Source of the DNA: JAWPMV01 sp038527215 | GTDB lineage: Bacteria; Bacteroidota; Bacteroidia; J057 | Direction of reading: 5' to 3' | Assembly (NCBI GenBank): GCA_038527215.1 | Contig: JBCBGC010000009.1 | Span: 1 to 64,000, forward strand | DNA length: 64,000 nt | Part shown: in pieces, positions 1-9,139 of the stretch | Numbering within the stretch: the first letter of the stretch is position 1 | Layout of the letters: every line of letters starts with the position of its first letter | Notes under the pieces: generated by a model | Database searches by the model: none | What the model was told of the DNA's origin: nothing | Seen by the model: only the letters and a program-made list of their open reading frames with translations | Program-made: the position numbers and the translations under genes

Positions 1-357
1 ACCCCAACATTCTTATCGTTGGGGTATATGACCGGATAGCCCACCTCTCTTTGGTCGGTTTTGCTTCCCATTTACGAATCTATTTTTCATGTCACCCCGG
101 AAAGACTTTGAGCAACAGCGAAAAGCCTTATCCTGGGTCTCCATGTTCCTAAATCGATCTTAGAGACCCCGACGATAAGGATGTCGGGATAGATGACCCG
201 GATAGCCCACCTCTCTTTGGTCGGTTTTGCTTCCCATTTACGAATCTATTTTTCATGTCACCCCGAAAAGACTTTGCGCGACAGCGAAAAGCCTTATCCG
301 GGGTCTCCATGTTCCTGAATCGATCTTAGAGACCCCGACATGCACATCGTCGGGGGG
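1..357. repeat. Tandem intergenic repeat, two full ~165-bp copies plus the tail of a third
   Basis: Two near-identical units run from about 28 to 192 and from about 194 to 357, offset by about 166 bases. Each has the same order of blocks: a GGATAGCCCACC start, a central AT-rich block, and an inverted pair GGGTCTC/GAGACCC (135-141 with 163-169; 301-307 with 329-335). Each ends in a hairpin whose arms are CCCC(A/G)AC and GT(T/C)GGGG (1-25, 168-188, 333-355). Bases 1-25 carry only this terminal hairpin, so the array continues to the left of the window. The CCCC run belongs to both hairpins, so they are mutually exclusive folds. No coding potential is visible. Confidence 0.8.
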
Positions 358-593
358 CTCTCCCCACGTACACCTCCAACATGCTAAAGAAAATGATGTG
401 GCTTAGGCGGAAGGAGCTTTTATGATCGCTATAAACCTCCCGGCTCGCAATGGTCGCTTTCCTTGATTGATCATTTGCGCAGGAGGCGTGACATCTTCCC
501 ATGGCCAGGGTCCAAATGAGTAATCTCGGCTCATGGTAATTTATACAAAATGTAAAATTTTTTACCTGAAAAAAATCCTTAATTCGATCTGGT
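358..593. other. Gene-free stretch upstream of the first gene
   Basis: I see no open reading frame, repeat or clear promoter here. The last 60 bases are AT-rich and presumably contain the promoter of the gene starting at 594, but no convincing TTG plus TAnnTTTG pair was found. Confidence 0.4.
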
Positions 594-1496
594 ATGAATA
601 CCCGTTTTGACTGGAACTACCTTTGGATCCCCATGCTCTTGTTAGTGCTGATTGGTATCGGCGCTTTTGTCTGGTTCTGGATGCAGCGCAGTGCCCGGGG
701 CGCTAACCTAAAGATGGCCATGCAGAATGAAATCATCGAACTGGAAGGGGACCTGGCGACCCTGGAGGCGCTGAATTTGGGCCACGAGATGATGCATCAA
801 CGAGACGAGGGCCTGCTGGTGCAGAAGCATGAAGAAATGGAAGCCCTGGGCCATAAACTCGGGCAGATGGAAGACCGAATCAGGGAACTGGAAAAGCAAC
901 GGGGAGTGGACCAGGCGCTGATCAAGCAAATGAGAGCAAAGCTCCAACAGGCGCAAACTACCCTTGCCGAAACGTATAGAAAAGAGATGGACTACCTCTT
1001 CCAGGATAACCATCGTTTGATCGTAGAGCAAGACAGCCTGGAAGCCCATATTGCATATCTGGACAGCCTTTGTCAGGGACCTCCTCCGCCAGACCTGGCC
1101 TGGCTACGGGCGGAGCAAATTTCTTTTGAAGCCGATAATTCCCGGCGCGCCAAAACACCGGGCGTATTTCGGTCCCGACAGACTGACAGCCTCAAGCTGA
1201 GCTTTCAGCTCGTGGCCGAAGGCGCTGTCCCCAACACTCCCAAGACCGTCTTTATGGTTTGTGAAAATCCACGAGGGCAGATCCTGACTTATCCCCAGAC
1301 CGGTAACAGCTGGTTTAATTTTAAAGGTAAACAGCATCCTTTTTCCCGAAAGAACTCCATCAATTATCAGGGCAAACCTCTTTCGATGAACTTTTGGGTC
1401 AATCCTGAGGAAGGTAGCTTTGAGCCTGGTACCTATCAGATAAAATTGTACTGTGAGAATGAGCTTATCGGTCAAGCACCCGTACAATTCGATTAG
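594..1496 (+). CDS. Membrane-anchored coiled-coil protein of unknown function
   Basis: The 300-residue product has one hydrophobic segment at about residues 11-31 (IPMLLLVLIGIGAFVWFW core) with no cleavage site, so it should be an inner-membrane anchor. A long Glu/Gln/Lys/Leu-rich coiled coil follows at about 40-155. The last 110 residues look like a compact beta-rich domain with alternating aromatic residues (SWFNFKGKQ, MNFWVNPEEG, GTYQIKLYCEN). I do not recognise a named family; a structural or scaffold role in the envelope is a guess. It converges with purL, leaving 6 bases between stop codons and no terminator. It stands alone on its strand after the repeat array. Confidence 0.75.
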   Translation: MNTRFDWNYLWIPMLLLVLIGIGAFVWFWMQRSARGANLKMAMQNEIIELEGDLATLEALNLGHEMMHQRDEGLLVQKHEEMEALGHKLGQMEDRIRELEKQRGVDQALIKQMRAKLQQAQTTLAETYRKEMDYLFQDNHRLIVEQDSLEAHIAYLDSLCQGPPPPDLAWLRAEQISFEADNSRRAKTPGVFRSRQTDSLKLSFQLVAEGAVPNTPKTVFMVCENPRGQILTYPQTGNSWFNFKGKQHPFSRKNSINYQGKPLSMNFWVNPEEGSFEPGTYQIKLYCENELIGQAPVQFD

Positions 1497-1502
1497 CACA
1501 AA

Positions 1503-3719
1503 CTACCCCAAACGATTGGTCAGGGCGGTGTTATAGAGTTCTTCTGCCTCGGCAATGCTGATCAGGCTTTCGCCATCAATTTCCACCGTGTCCCCGCTTA
1601 TGGTTCCCAAAGCCATGCAGGCTATGCCTTGTTCCTGAATAGTCTCGTGGAACTCAGGCAGCATTTGCTCGGCTACAGAAACCAGGATACGACCGCCAGC
1701 TTCTCCGTAGAGGAAAGCATCTTTGCGTACGTGTTCCGGCGTCTGGATAGAAAAGCCGAGGCCACGAGGGAAGGCTGACTCCATGAGGGAGAAAATCAAG
1801 CCCCCGTCGGAGAGGTCATGGGCACTTTGGATCGCTCCCAGGCGGATGAGTCGCAGAATGCTTTGCTGCGCCAGATCCTCTTCTTCCAGGTTCACATAAG
1901 GGGCTGGTGAAAGCTGTACCCCGTGGTAGTGGTAGAGATAAGCCGAGCAGTTGATATCATTGACTACTTTTCCCAGCAAAAACAGCTGATCGCCTTCCTG
2001 CTTGAAATCCAGGGTCATTTGCTCCTTGGCCGGATCTTCCATGATACCCACCATGCCAATGGTCGGGGTAGGGAAGATGGGACCATCTTCGGATTGATTA
2101 TAAAGAGATACGTTGCCACCTGTAACCGGGGTGTTGAAGCGACGACAGGCATCGCCCATGCCCTTGATGGCGTTGGCAAACTGATAATATACTTCTGGGT
2201 TGTAAGGGTTCCCGAAGTTGAGGCAGTTGGTGACGCCCAGGGGCGTACCGCCGCTACAGGCGATGTTGCGGGCTGCTTCAGAAACGGCCAGATTCGCCCC
2301 TTTTTCCGGGTCGGCATGTACGTAGCGGGCGTTGCAGTCTGCACTAACGACGATGGCTTCTTTATGGCCTCGAATCCGGATGATGGCTGCATCAGAGGGT
2401 TTGTTGGTGGACATATTGGCAGTGCCGACCATGGAATCGTACTGTTCCGTTACCCATTTTTTCGAAGCCAGAGAAGGGAGGTTCAGCAAAAAGCGAATCA
2501 CTTTTTCATGATGCTCCGGCTGGGCGATTTTGTCCGGATCAAAGGCCCGGATTTCCGCAAAATAAGCAGGCTCTTTTTGGGGACGCTCATAGACGGGCGC
2601 CCCGCCTCCCAATACCAGCGACTGAGCGGGGATTTCTCCGACTAGTTCGCCGTGCATGTGATAGCGCAGCAAGCCGGTATCGGTTACTTCACCTATCTGG
2701 GCGCAGTTGAGGTCCCATTTGTCAAAAATATCGAAGACAGGCTGCTCCTTGCCTTTTTCCACGACAAACAACATGCGCTCCTGAGATTCAGATAAAAGAA
2801 TTTCAAAAGGCTCCATGTCTTCCTGCCGCATGGGCACTTTATCCAGCCACACTTCCATGCCTACTTCTCCTTTGGCGGCCATTTCGCAGGTGGCACAGGT
2901 AATGCCAGCTGCGCCCATGTCTTGTACGCCCACGACCACGCCGGTGTCAATAGCTTCCAGGGTGGCTTCGAGCAGGAGTTTTTCGGTAAAAGGGTCTCCA
3001 ACCTGTACGGAAGGCAATTTTTCTTCAGAATCTTCAGAGATATCTTCCGAAGCAAAGGTGGCTCCGTGAATGCCATCCTTGCCGGTAGAAGAACCTACGA
3101 TGAAAACGGGATTGCCGAGACCTGCTGCGGTTGCGGTGGCGGTTTTGCCGCGTTCTACGATGCCGACAGACATGGCATTGACCAGCGGATTGGTTTGGTA
3201 GCAGGGATCAAAGTAAACCTCTCCGCCTACGGTGGGCACCCCAAAGGCATTGCCGTAATCCCCGATGCCTTTGACTACGCCTTTGAGGAGGTACTGCGTC
3301 CGGGCTACGTCCAGGCTCCCAAAACGAAGTGAGTTGAGGGAAGCAATCGGCCGGGCTCCCATACTGAAAATATCCCGATGGATGCCGCCTACGCCCGTAG
3401 CTGCTCCCTGGTAAGGCTCGATAGCCGAAGGATGATTATGAGACTCCATTTTGAAAACCACGCCCAGGCCATTACCGAGGTCCATGGCTCCGGCTCCTTC
3501 TTCTCCTGCTCCGGCCAGGACTTTCTCGCCTTTGCTGGGCAGGGTTTTGAGTTGCAGAATGGAATTTTTGTAGGAACAATGCTCGCTCCACATCACGGAA
3601 TAAACACTCAACTCGGTAAAGTTGGGGGTCCGTCCCAGGATTTGGATGATTTTGTCAAATTCTTCGGGCAAAAGTCCCAGTTGCTCGGCCACGGTGAGGG
3701 TAACTGCAGGAGTGCTCAT
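1503..3719 (-). CDS. purL: Phosphoribosylformylglycinamidine synthase subunit PurL
   Basis: PurL is the ATP-dependent synthase subunit of the fourth step of purine biosynthesis, converting FGAR to FGAM with ammonia delivered by PurQ. At 738 residues this is the small type, which works with separate PurS and PurQ. The WSEHCSYK signature with the active-site His is at residues 44-51, and MESHNHPS follows near residue 90. The tandem AIRS-synthase-like halves are both present (GGVGGIHRDI and VTNCLNFGNP). PurS and PurQ are not in the window. It lies downstream of selU-selD on the same strand with an 84-base gap, so joint transcription is possible but not shown. Confidence 0.97.
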   Translation of the reverse strand: MSTPAVTLTVAEQLGLLPEEFDKIIQILGRTPNFTELSVYSVMWSEHCSYKNSILQLKTLPSKGEKVLAGAGEEGAGAMDLGNGLGVVFKMESHNHPSAIEPYQGAATGVGGIHRDIFSMGARPIASLNSLRFGSLDVARTQYLLKGVVKGIGDYGNAFGVPTVGGEVYFDPCYQTNPLVNAMSVGIVERGKTATATAAGLGNPVFIVGSSTGKDGIHGATFASEDISEDSEEKLPSVQVGDPFTEKLLLEATLEAIDTGVVVGVQDMGAAGITCATCEMAAKGEVGMEVWLDKVPMRQEDMEPFEILLSESQERMLFVVEKGKEQPVFDIFDKWDLNCAQIGEVTDTGLLRYHMHGELVGEIPAQSLVLGGGAPVYERPQKEPAYFAEIRAFDPDKIAQPEHHEKVIRFLLNLPSLASKKWVTEQYDSMVGTANMSTNKPSDAAIIRIRGHKEAIVVSADCNARYVHADPEKGANLAVSEAARNIACSGGTPLGVTNCLNFGNPYNPEVYYQFANAIKGMGDACRRFNTPVTGGNVSLYNQSEDGPIFPTPTIGMVGIMEDPAKEQMTLDFKQEGDQLFLLGKVVNDINCSAYLYHYHGVQLSPAPYVNLEEEDLAQQSILRLIRLGAIQSAHDLSDGGLIFSLMESAFPRGLGFSIQTPEHVRKDAFLYGEAGGRILVSVAEQMLPEFHETIQEQGIACMALGTISGDTVEIDGESLISIAEAEELYNTALTNRLG

Positions 3720-3803
3720 ATATCAGGCGTATGATTTTGCCTGCAAATATAAACAGGGGGGCGGAGCATGTGAAACGAAAAGTGGGGAATAAAATATACG
3801 GGC

Positions 3804-4844
3804 TTACACAACCTCTACGCCTACCTCCTGCTTCTCGGTCAACTCACCGATGGCTTGCAGGTGCAGGTCCAGGCTGCGGGCCACTTGCAAAAATTCAGAT
3901 TCGTATTCCGCGATCACGGCCAGTAGCAGGCCGCCACTGGTTTGGGGGTCGCAGAGGATGGCCTGCTGTTCCGGGCTCAGGGGGCTGACTTTATGCCCAT
4001 AGCTCTGGAAATTTCGCTTTGAGCCTCCTGGTACACACTTTTCCTTGATATAAGGATGCAAATCGGTCAACAAAGGGATGCGGTCCATGTCCAGACGGGC
4101 GCTCAGGCGCGCGCCCTCGGCCATTTCCAGCAGGTGTCCTAGCAGGCCAAAACCGGTTACGTCGGTCATGGCTTTGACGTAGGCATATTTGGCAAAAAGT
4201 TGTCCAGCTTTGTTCAACTGAGCCATGCTGTTGCGGGCCAGCGTCTGATGTTCTGCTTTAAGTTTCCCTTTTTTCTCGGCGGTAGTGAGAATACCCACGC
4301 CCAGCGGTTTCGTAAGAAATAGTTTGCAGCCTCTGAGACCGCTGTCATTGCGCCGGATGTTGGCGACGTTGACCCGACCGGTAACGGCCAGCCCGAAAAT
4401 AGGCTCTGGACTATCGATGCTGTGGCCTCCGGCCAAGGGAATCCCAGCTTCCGAGCAGGCTTTGCGGGCCCCTTCCAGGACCTCACGAGCGAGTTCTGCC
4501 GGGAGCTTATCCACCGGCCAACCCAAGATAGCCACCGCCATGATGGGGGTTCCACCCATGGCGTAGACATCGCTCAGGGCATTGACCGAGGCAATCTGCC
4601 CAAAATCCCGGGCATCGTCTACGATCGGCATGAAAAAATCAGTGGTGCTAATGATGGCCGTCCCGTCTCCCAGGTCATAAACAGCTGCATCATCACGAGA
4701 TTCGTTTCCTACCAAAAGGTTAGGGTCGGGTAGGAATTGGTGAGAAGAGGCGAGAATGGTGCTGAGGACTTCGGGAGAAATCTTACAGCCGCACCCGGCC
4801 CCATGGCTGAATTGAGTAAGTCTGATTGGCTTGGTTTCTGTCAT
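3804..4844 (-). CDS. selD: Selenide, water dikinase SelD
   Basis: SelD uses ATP and selenide to make selenophosphate, the selenium donor for 2-selenouridine in tRNA and for selenocysteine. The N-terminal HGAGCGCKIS motif places the catalytic Cys at residue 18 and the essential Lys at 21; the Cys codons are TGC and TGT, so this is not a selenoprotein form. The PurM-like fold is supported by SRDDAAVYDLGDG and TDVTGFGLLGH. The start is 13 bases downstream of the selU stop, so the two genes form an operon. With no selA, selB or selC nearby, the likely role is to feed SelU. Confidence 0.97.
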   Translation of the reverse strand: MTETKPIRLTQFSHGAGCGCKISPEVLSTILASSHQFLPDPNLLVGNESRDDAAVYDLGDGTAIISTTDFFMPIVDDARDFGQIASVNALSDVYAMGGTPIMAVAILGWPVDKLPAELAREVLEGARKACSEAGIPLAGGHSIDSPEPIFGLAVTGRVNVANIRRNDSGLRGCKLFLTKPLGVGILTTAEKKGKLKAEHQTLARNSMAQLNKAGQLFAKYAYVKAMTDVTGFGLLGHLLEMAEGARLSARLDMDRIPLLTDLHPYIKEKCVPGGSKRNFQSYGHKVSPLSPEQQAILCDPQTSGGLLLAVIAEYESEFLQVARSLDLHLQAIGELTEKQEVGVEVV

Positions 4845-4857
4845 AAAGGAGGGAAGG

Positions 4858-5898
4858 CTAAGAAATAAGGGAACGCAGCAATTGGGCCGTATGTTTGGGA
4901 TCGTCCTGTGTCAGGGGTACCCTGGTCAAGCTATCAGGGTTCCGTTTGCTCACACCATGCTGATACGCTTTGTCATAATACACGAGGGCCAATTCAGCCG
5001 CGGAAGAAACATCGCCCTCATCCAGGCTCTGTATGGCTTGTTGGTGAGCCAGACCTCCTAGTCTTTTTTGGATATTTCCCATGGCTTCTTTCAAGGCTTT
5101 TTTGTCAGCACTACCGTACTCCCTCAATAGTCGAGCCATTCGTTGCGGTTTCGGTAATTCCAACAAAAAAAATTGAGCTGCCAGCATCTGATGCCAAAAG
5201 GGAACCGGGATATAAACCCTGCCTATGGCATGACTTTCATCCTCTATCCAAACCACTGAGCTGGGATCCAATTGGGAAAGCGCCTGGCTCATATCATTTT
5301 CGAACTGCTTCACCGTAGGCTGTTTGGCCTGCCCTATGCTACCAAAAGCCGAGCCTTTATGTCTGGCCAAGGCCTCCAGGTCGAGGACTTGCTCTCCCTG
5401 TTCCCTCAGGGCTTTGAGGATGGCGGTTTTTCCCGTCCCGGTTGCCCCTCCAACGACCCTAAGGTCCCATGCTTGCTGAAAAAAGGCATGCTGATGTTGT
5501 CGATAGGCTTTATACCCCCCAGCCAGGGTGGCGACCTCGAGTCCTGCGGTTTGAAATAGCCAGGCCATGCTACCGGAACGCATCCCCCCTCGCCAGCAGT
5601 GAAGGAGCAGTGGACCTCCCTGAGCCAGGGCTTGGGCCTGATCCAGGTAGGAAAGCATGTTGGGTCCCACGATAGCTAATCCCTTGCGGATCGCCGCTTC
5701 CCGGCCTTCTTTTTTGTATATAATCCCTACTTCTTTTCGCTCCTCGTCGTCAAACATCGGCAGGTTGACGGCCCCGGGTATATGCCCTTCCTGATACTCG
5801 CCAGGAGAACGGACATCTGCGATAGGCAGGGATGCCTGCTCGGCTTTTTTCAAAAAAGCCTGGGGAGATAAACTCGGTACAGACAGAGGATGCGACAT
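4858..5898 (-). CDS. selU: tRNA 2-selenouridine synthase SelU (MnmH)
   Basis: SelU replaces sulfur by selenium at the wobble 2-thiouridine of certain tRNAs, through a geranylated intermediate. The rhodanese domain covers roughly residues 8-138, with its catalytic Cys at 101 in LLHCWRGGMRS. A P-loop (GGATGTGKT, residues 150-158) opens the C-terminal ATPase-like domain, the usual two-domain architecture at normal family length. It is first in a two-gene operon with selD. Its upstream region (5899-6041) is shared with the divergent hflX. Confidence 0.96.
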   Translation of the reverse strand: MSHPLSVPSLSPQAFLKKAEQASLPIADVRSPGEYQEGHIPGAVNLPMFDDEERKEVGIIYKKEGREAAIRKGLAIVGPNMLSYLDQAQALAQGGPLLLHCWRGGMRSGSMAWLFQTAGLEVATLAGGYKAYRQHQHAFFQQAWDLRVVGGATGTGKTAILKALREQGEQVLDLEALARHKGSAFGSIGQAKQPTVKQFENDMSQALSQLDPSSVVWIEDESHAIGRVYIPVPFWHQMLAAQFFLLELPKPQRMARLLREYGSADKKALKEAMGNIQKRLGGLAHQQAIQSLDEGDVSSAAELALVYYDKAYQHGVSKRNPDSLTRVPLTQDDPKHTAQLLRSLIS

Positions 5899-6041
5899 AG
5901 AGCGAAAGGTACGATTTTATACCGCCACGAACTCTCCTGGATTGAGAAAGCAGGGAGGAAGCTTACTTTTCCGATCCTTTTGCCTGCGGATTCCTAACCT
6001 ATGGACTGATTTTCACGTTAATATGCCTACCTTTACTATAT

Positions 6042-7247
6042 ATGATCGAAAAGCAACTCAACGGGCTTAAAAAATCGGATGAACGGGCCATACTCGTAGG
6101 CGTATGCACCCGCGAAATGGATTTTAGCCAGGCGAAAGAGTACCTGGACGAACTGGCGTTCCTGGCTCAGACAGCCGGGGCTAAAACGGTACGCTCCTTT
6201 ATCCAGAAACTTGATAAGCCTGTCAATGCCACCTATATCGGCTCCGGAAAAATTGAGGAAGTGAAAATGGCGGTCGAAGAAGCCGAAGCCAATCTGGTGA
6301 TTTTTGACGACGATCTCAGCCCTTCTCAGATTCGAAATTTAAGCAAGGAACTGGAGGTAAAAGTCCTGGACCGATCCTCTTTGATTCTGCATATTTTTTC
6401 CGAAAGAGCCCAAACCAAACAAGCCAAAGTGCAGGTAGATTTGGCGCAGTACCAATACCTGCTACCCAGACTGACCGGGATGTGGACCCACCTTTCTCGT
6501 CAAAAAGGGGGTATCGGCTTGAAAGGAGCGGGTGAAAAAGAGATTGAGACGGACCGCCGGATCATCCGGGACCGCATTTCTCACTTGAAGAAACAACTGG
6601 CCCAGATTGATCGGCAGGATGCGGTGCGCCGGAAAAACCGCTCAGAATTTGTGCGGGTAGCCCTGGTGGGATATACGAATGTGGGCAAGTCCACCCTGAT
6701 GAACCTGATTTCCAAAGCACAGGTCAAGGCAGAAGATAAGCTCTTTGCTACCCTGGATACCACGGTGCGAAAAGTGAATCTGCAAGGCATTCCCTTTTTG
6801 CTATCAGATACAGTAGGATTTATCCGCAAATTACCGCACCATCTGATCGAGTCCTTTAAAAGTACGCTGGCAGAGTCGCGCGAATCCGATATCCTCGTGC
6901 ATGTGGTGGATGCTTCTCATCCCCAGTTTGTCTCCCATATCGACAATGTATTAGAAACGCTCAAGGGGCTCTCCATTGATAAAAAGACCATTTTGACGGT
7001 CTTCAATAAGATTGACCTGCTGTCTGAAAGTGAGCGGGAAGAACTTAATCAGACCTGGATGGCTCAGGAACACGGCCCGGTCATCTGTATTTCTGCCCAT
7101 GAGAAATGGGGCATAGATACCTTCCGGGACACCTTAACCGACTTGTTGGTAGAAAAGTATCAGCAAAAATCTTATAACGGGCAGCACCATTTTCTGGTCA
7201 ATTATCAGTATTTTAAAGAGGCCCGCTTACAAGAGAAAAATTTGTAA
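6042..7247 (+). CDS. hflX: Ribosome-associated GTPase HflX
   Basis: HflX is an Obg-class GTPase that binds the 50S subunit and splits or rescues stalled ribosomes, notably under heat stress. The N-terminal HflX domain covers about residues 18-125 and contains the glycine-rich YIGSGK, followed by a coiled linker with KGGIGLKGAGEKEIETDRR. The G domain starts near 205: G1 is GYTNVGKS (210-217), DTVGF is G3 and NKID is G4. Length is normal for the shorter bacterial form. It is divergent from selU across 143 bases. No terminator separates it from the next gene, which starts 75 bases downstream. Confidence 0.96.
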   Translation: MIEKQLNGLKKSDERAILVGVCTREMDFSQAKEYLDELAFLAQTAGAKTVRSFIQKLDKPVNATYIGSGKIEEVKMAVEEAEANLVIFDDDLSPSQIRNLSKELEVKVLDRSSLILHIFSERAQTKQAKVQVDLAQYQYLLPRLTGMWTHLSRQKGGIGLKGAGEKEIETDRRIIRDRISHLKKQLAQIDRQDAVRRKNRSEFVRVALVGYTNVGKSTLMNLISKAQVKAEDKLFATLDTTVRKVNLQGIPFLLSDTVGFIRKLPHHLIESFKSTLAESRESDILVHVVDASHPQFVSHIDNVLETLKGLSIDKKTILTVFNKIDLLSESEREELNQTWMAQEHGPVICISAHEKWGIDTFRDTLTDLLVEKYQQKSYNGQHHFLVNYQYFKEARLQEKNL

Positions 7248-7322
7248 ACGATTTTTTTGACTGCAGGAAGCAATAAGCAATCCGGAATGGCGCAGGCTGT
7301 TACCGGCTTAAGGGATAAGCAT

Positions 7323-7904
7323 ATGAGTGGAGAAATTGTCAATCGTATCAGTAATAGTCCTATCGTTACCTTTAAACTGGAGCACTATCATGCCCCGGGA
7401 GAAAGGGTGCAGATTGATATCAAGGATCAGCTGTTTCAGGGGTTGATCTTGCGGGAACGAGATTTCAGAGGTTGGGTAAAAGAGCATGATTGGTCTCAGT
7501 ATCAGGGAGCCCACGTGGCCATCTACTGCTCTACCGATGCCATCATTCAGGTATGGGCTTACATGCTTTTGGCCGCTAAACTCCAACCTTTTGCAGAAAC
7601 GGTCGTCTTTGGTACGTTGGAAGAATTGGAAACCCAACTCTTTCGACAGGCGCTGGACCAGCTGGATTTTTCTCAATTTGAAGGCAAGCCAGTGGTAGTA
7701 AAAGGCTGTAGCGATATCCAGATTCCAGCCGGGGTGTATGTAGAAGCCATGCGGCGACTGCTGCCTTTCGCGAAGAAGTTGAGTTATGGTGAGCCTTGCT
7801 CTACGGTCCCACTTTATAAGAGACCTGACGCAAAAACTACCGTCCAAAGCGCGGATACCGGTCAAAAAAAGCCAAAGCTCAGGCCAAATCCCGGCTTGAA
7901 ATAG
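7323..7904 (+). CDS. DUF2480 family protein
   Basis: This 193-residue cytoplasmic protein matches the Bacteroidota-specific DUF2480 family, of unknown function. Characteristic segments are IVTFKLEHY near the start, the Trp-rich FRGWVKEHDWSQYQG and the C-terminal CSTVPLYKR. I start it at the ATG at 7323 (MSGEIVNRIS): an upstream in-frame TTG at 7257 would only add a low-complexity extension. The downstream SPFH gene starts 63 bases on, so joint transcription is possible. Confidence 0.85.
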   Translation: MSGEIVNRISNSPIVTFKLEHYHAPGERVQIDIKDQLFQGLILRERDFRGWVKEHDWSQYQGAHVAIYCSTDAIIQVWAYMLLAAKLQPFAETVVFGTLEELETQLFRQALDQLDFSQFEGKPVVVKGCSDIQIPAGVYVEAMRRLLPFAKKLSYGEPCSTVPLYKRPDAKTTVQSADTGQKKPKLRPNPGLK

Positions 7905-7967
7905 GCACTGACCAAATTTATGTTTATTTTCCAACCAACAATCAAAACATACAACAACAAGTAGAAA

Positions 7968-8978
7968 ATGGGACTATTTGACTTTATCAAAGGGCAATTT
8001 ATAGATATAATCGAGTGGGTAGACTATTCCCGCGATGTGATGGTATGGAAGTTTCCAGACCAGGACAAAGAGGTGAAAATGGGCGCCCAGTTGACCGTAA
8101 GAGAAGCCCAGGCGGCTATCCTGATCAATGAGGGTAAAATGGCTGATGTATTTGAGCCTGGACGCCATGAGCTGACCACGCGCAACATGCCCATCATGAC
8201 CACGATCAACTCGTGGAAATACGGCTTCGATTCCCCTTTCAAAGTTGATATATACTTTTTCAACACCCGACAGTTTACGGACAACAAATGGGGTACCCCC
8301 AGTCCGGTAACCATTCCTGACAGCAAATTTGGTCAAGTAGAATTCCGGGCGTTCGGTTCTTATAACTTCCGCATCACAGATTTTGAAACCTTCTTTAAGG
8401 AGTTTGCCGGAACCAATCCTGTAGTAAGCCTTTCCGACATTGACGGTATGCTGCGCGGCAAACTGGTAGATCGCTTTACGGAGATTGTAGCGGAGATGGC
8501 AGAGAATGATTTCTCTTTTGTGCAGATGCAGGCCAATAAGACTGAGTTTGTACAGGCCCTCCAGCCCCGCATCGCGGACTATCTGACCTCCTTTGGCCTG
8601 GAACTGACCGACTTCAGCATCCAGAGCATCACCCTGCCACCAGAACTGCAGGAGTACCTCCGCAAGAATACCCAGATGAACATGGTAGGCGATATGAACC
8701 GCTTCATGCAGTTTCAGGCCGCCAATGCTGTGCAGAAGTCTGCTGAGAATCCCGGTGGAGGCAATGCGGGTATTGATATGGGAACCGGACTGGCCATGGG
8801 ACAAATGATGATGAATCAAATGGCTCAGGGTAATGCCGGTGGCAATAACGCTGCCCCAGCCATGTCTGAGGATGAGAAAATGGAGATCATCGACAAATGG
8901 TTTGAGCGCTTCAAGGATGGTAAGATTACCGAAGAAGAATACAACGCTAAAAAGGCAGAGATCATGGGCAATAAATAG
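7968..8978 (+). CDS. SPFH-domain protein with C-terminal SHOCT segment
   Basis: The 336-residue protein has an SPFH/band-7-like region over about residues 1-245, of the bacterial type related to virion-core-like proteins (EPGRHELTTRNMP, FRAFGSYNFRITD, LELTDFSIQSITLP). A Gly/Met/Asn-rich linker follows (about 255-295), then a SHOCT-like helical hairpin, EKMEIIDKWFERFKDGKITEEEY. There is no signal peptide or membrane segment, so it is probably cytoplasmic or peripheral and oligomeric. No function is established for this subgroup; a stress or membrane-scaffold role is only inferred from SPFH relatives. A strong terminator lies directly downstream. Confidence 0.88.
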   Translation: MGLFDFIKGQFIDIIEWVDYSRDVMVWKFPDQDKEVKMGAQLTVREAQAAILINEGKMADVFEPGRHELTTRNMPIMTTINSWKYGFDSPFKVDIYFFNTRQFTDNKWGTPSPVTIPDSKFGQVEFRAFGSYNFRITDFETFFKEFAGTNPVVSLSDIDGMLRGKLVDRFTEIVAEMAENDFSFVQMQANKTEFVQALQPRIADYLTSFGLELTDFSIQSITLPPELQEYLRKNTQMNMVGDMNRFMQFQAANAVQKSAENPGGGNAGIDMGTGLAMGQMMMNQMAQGNAGGNNAAPAMSEDEKMEIIDKWFERFKDGKITEEEYNAKKAEIMGNK

Positions 8979-9018
8979 GCTCCATATCTCTCCGACAGAA
9001 ATATCAGATGCATATTTT

Positions 9019-9056
9019 ACACAGCCCGCAATATTTGCGGGCTGTGTTCTTTTTTA
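9019..9056 (+). terminator. Rho-independent terminator of the SPFH gene
   Basis: A perfect 13-bp stem pairs 9019-9031 with 9035-9047 around a 3-base loop. The stem core is CAGCCCGC/GCGGGCTG and a T-rich run follows at 9048-9055. Confidence 0.93.
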
Positions 9057-9139
9057 CTAAATATTTATCATGTTCCTTATTCCCTTGTGAATTTGGGAAT
9101 CGGGTCCTTGAAAAAGCTCGAGAACGTTGAGAATTTTGT

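Noticed and set aside
4780..4800. Selenocysteine codon in selD
   Set aside because: The catalytic and neighbouring cysteine codons read TGC and TGT on the coding strand, with no in-frame TGA.
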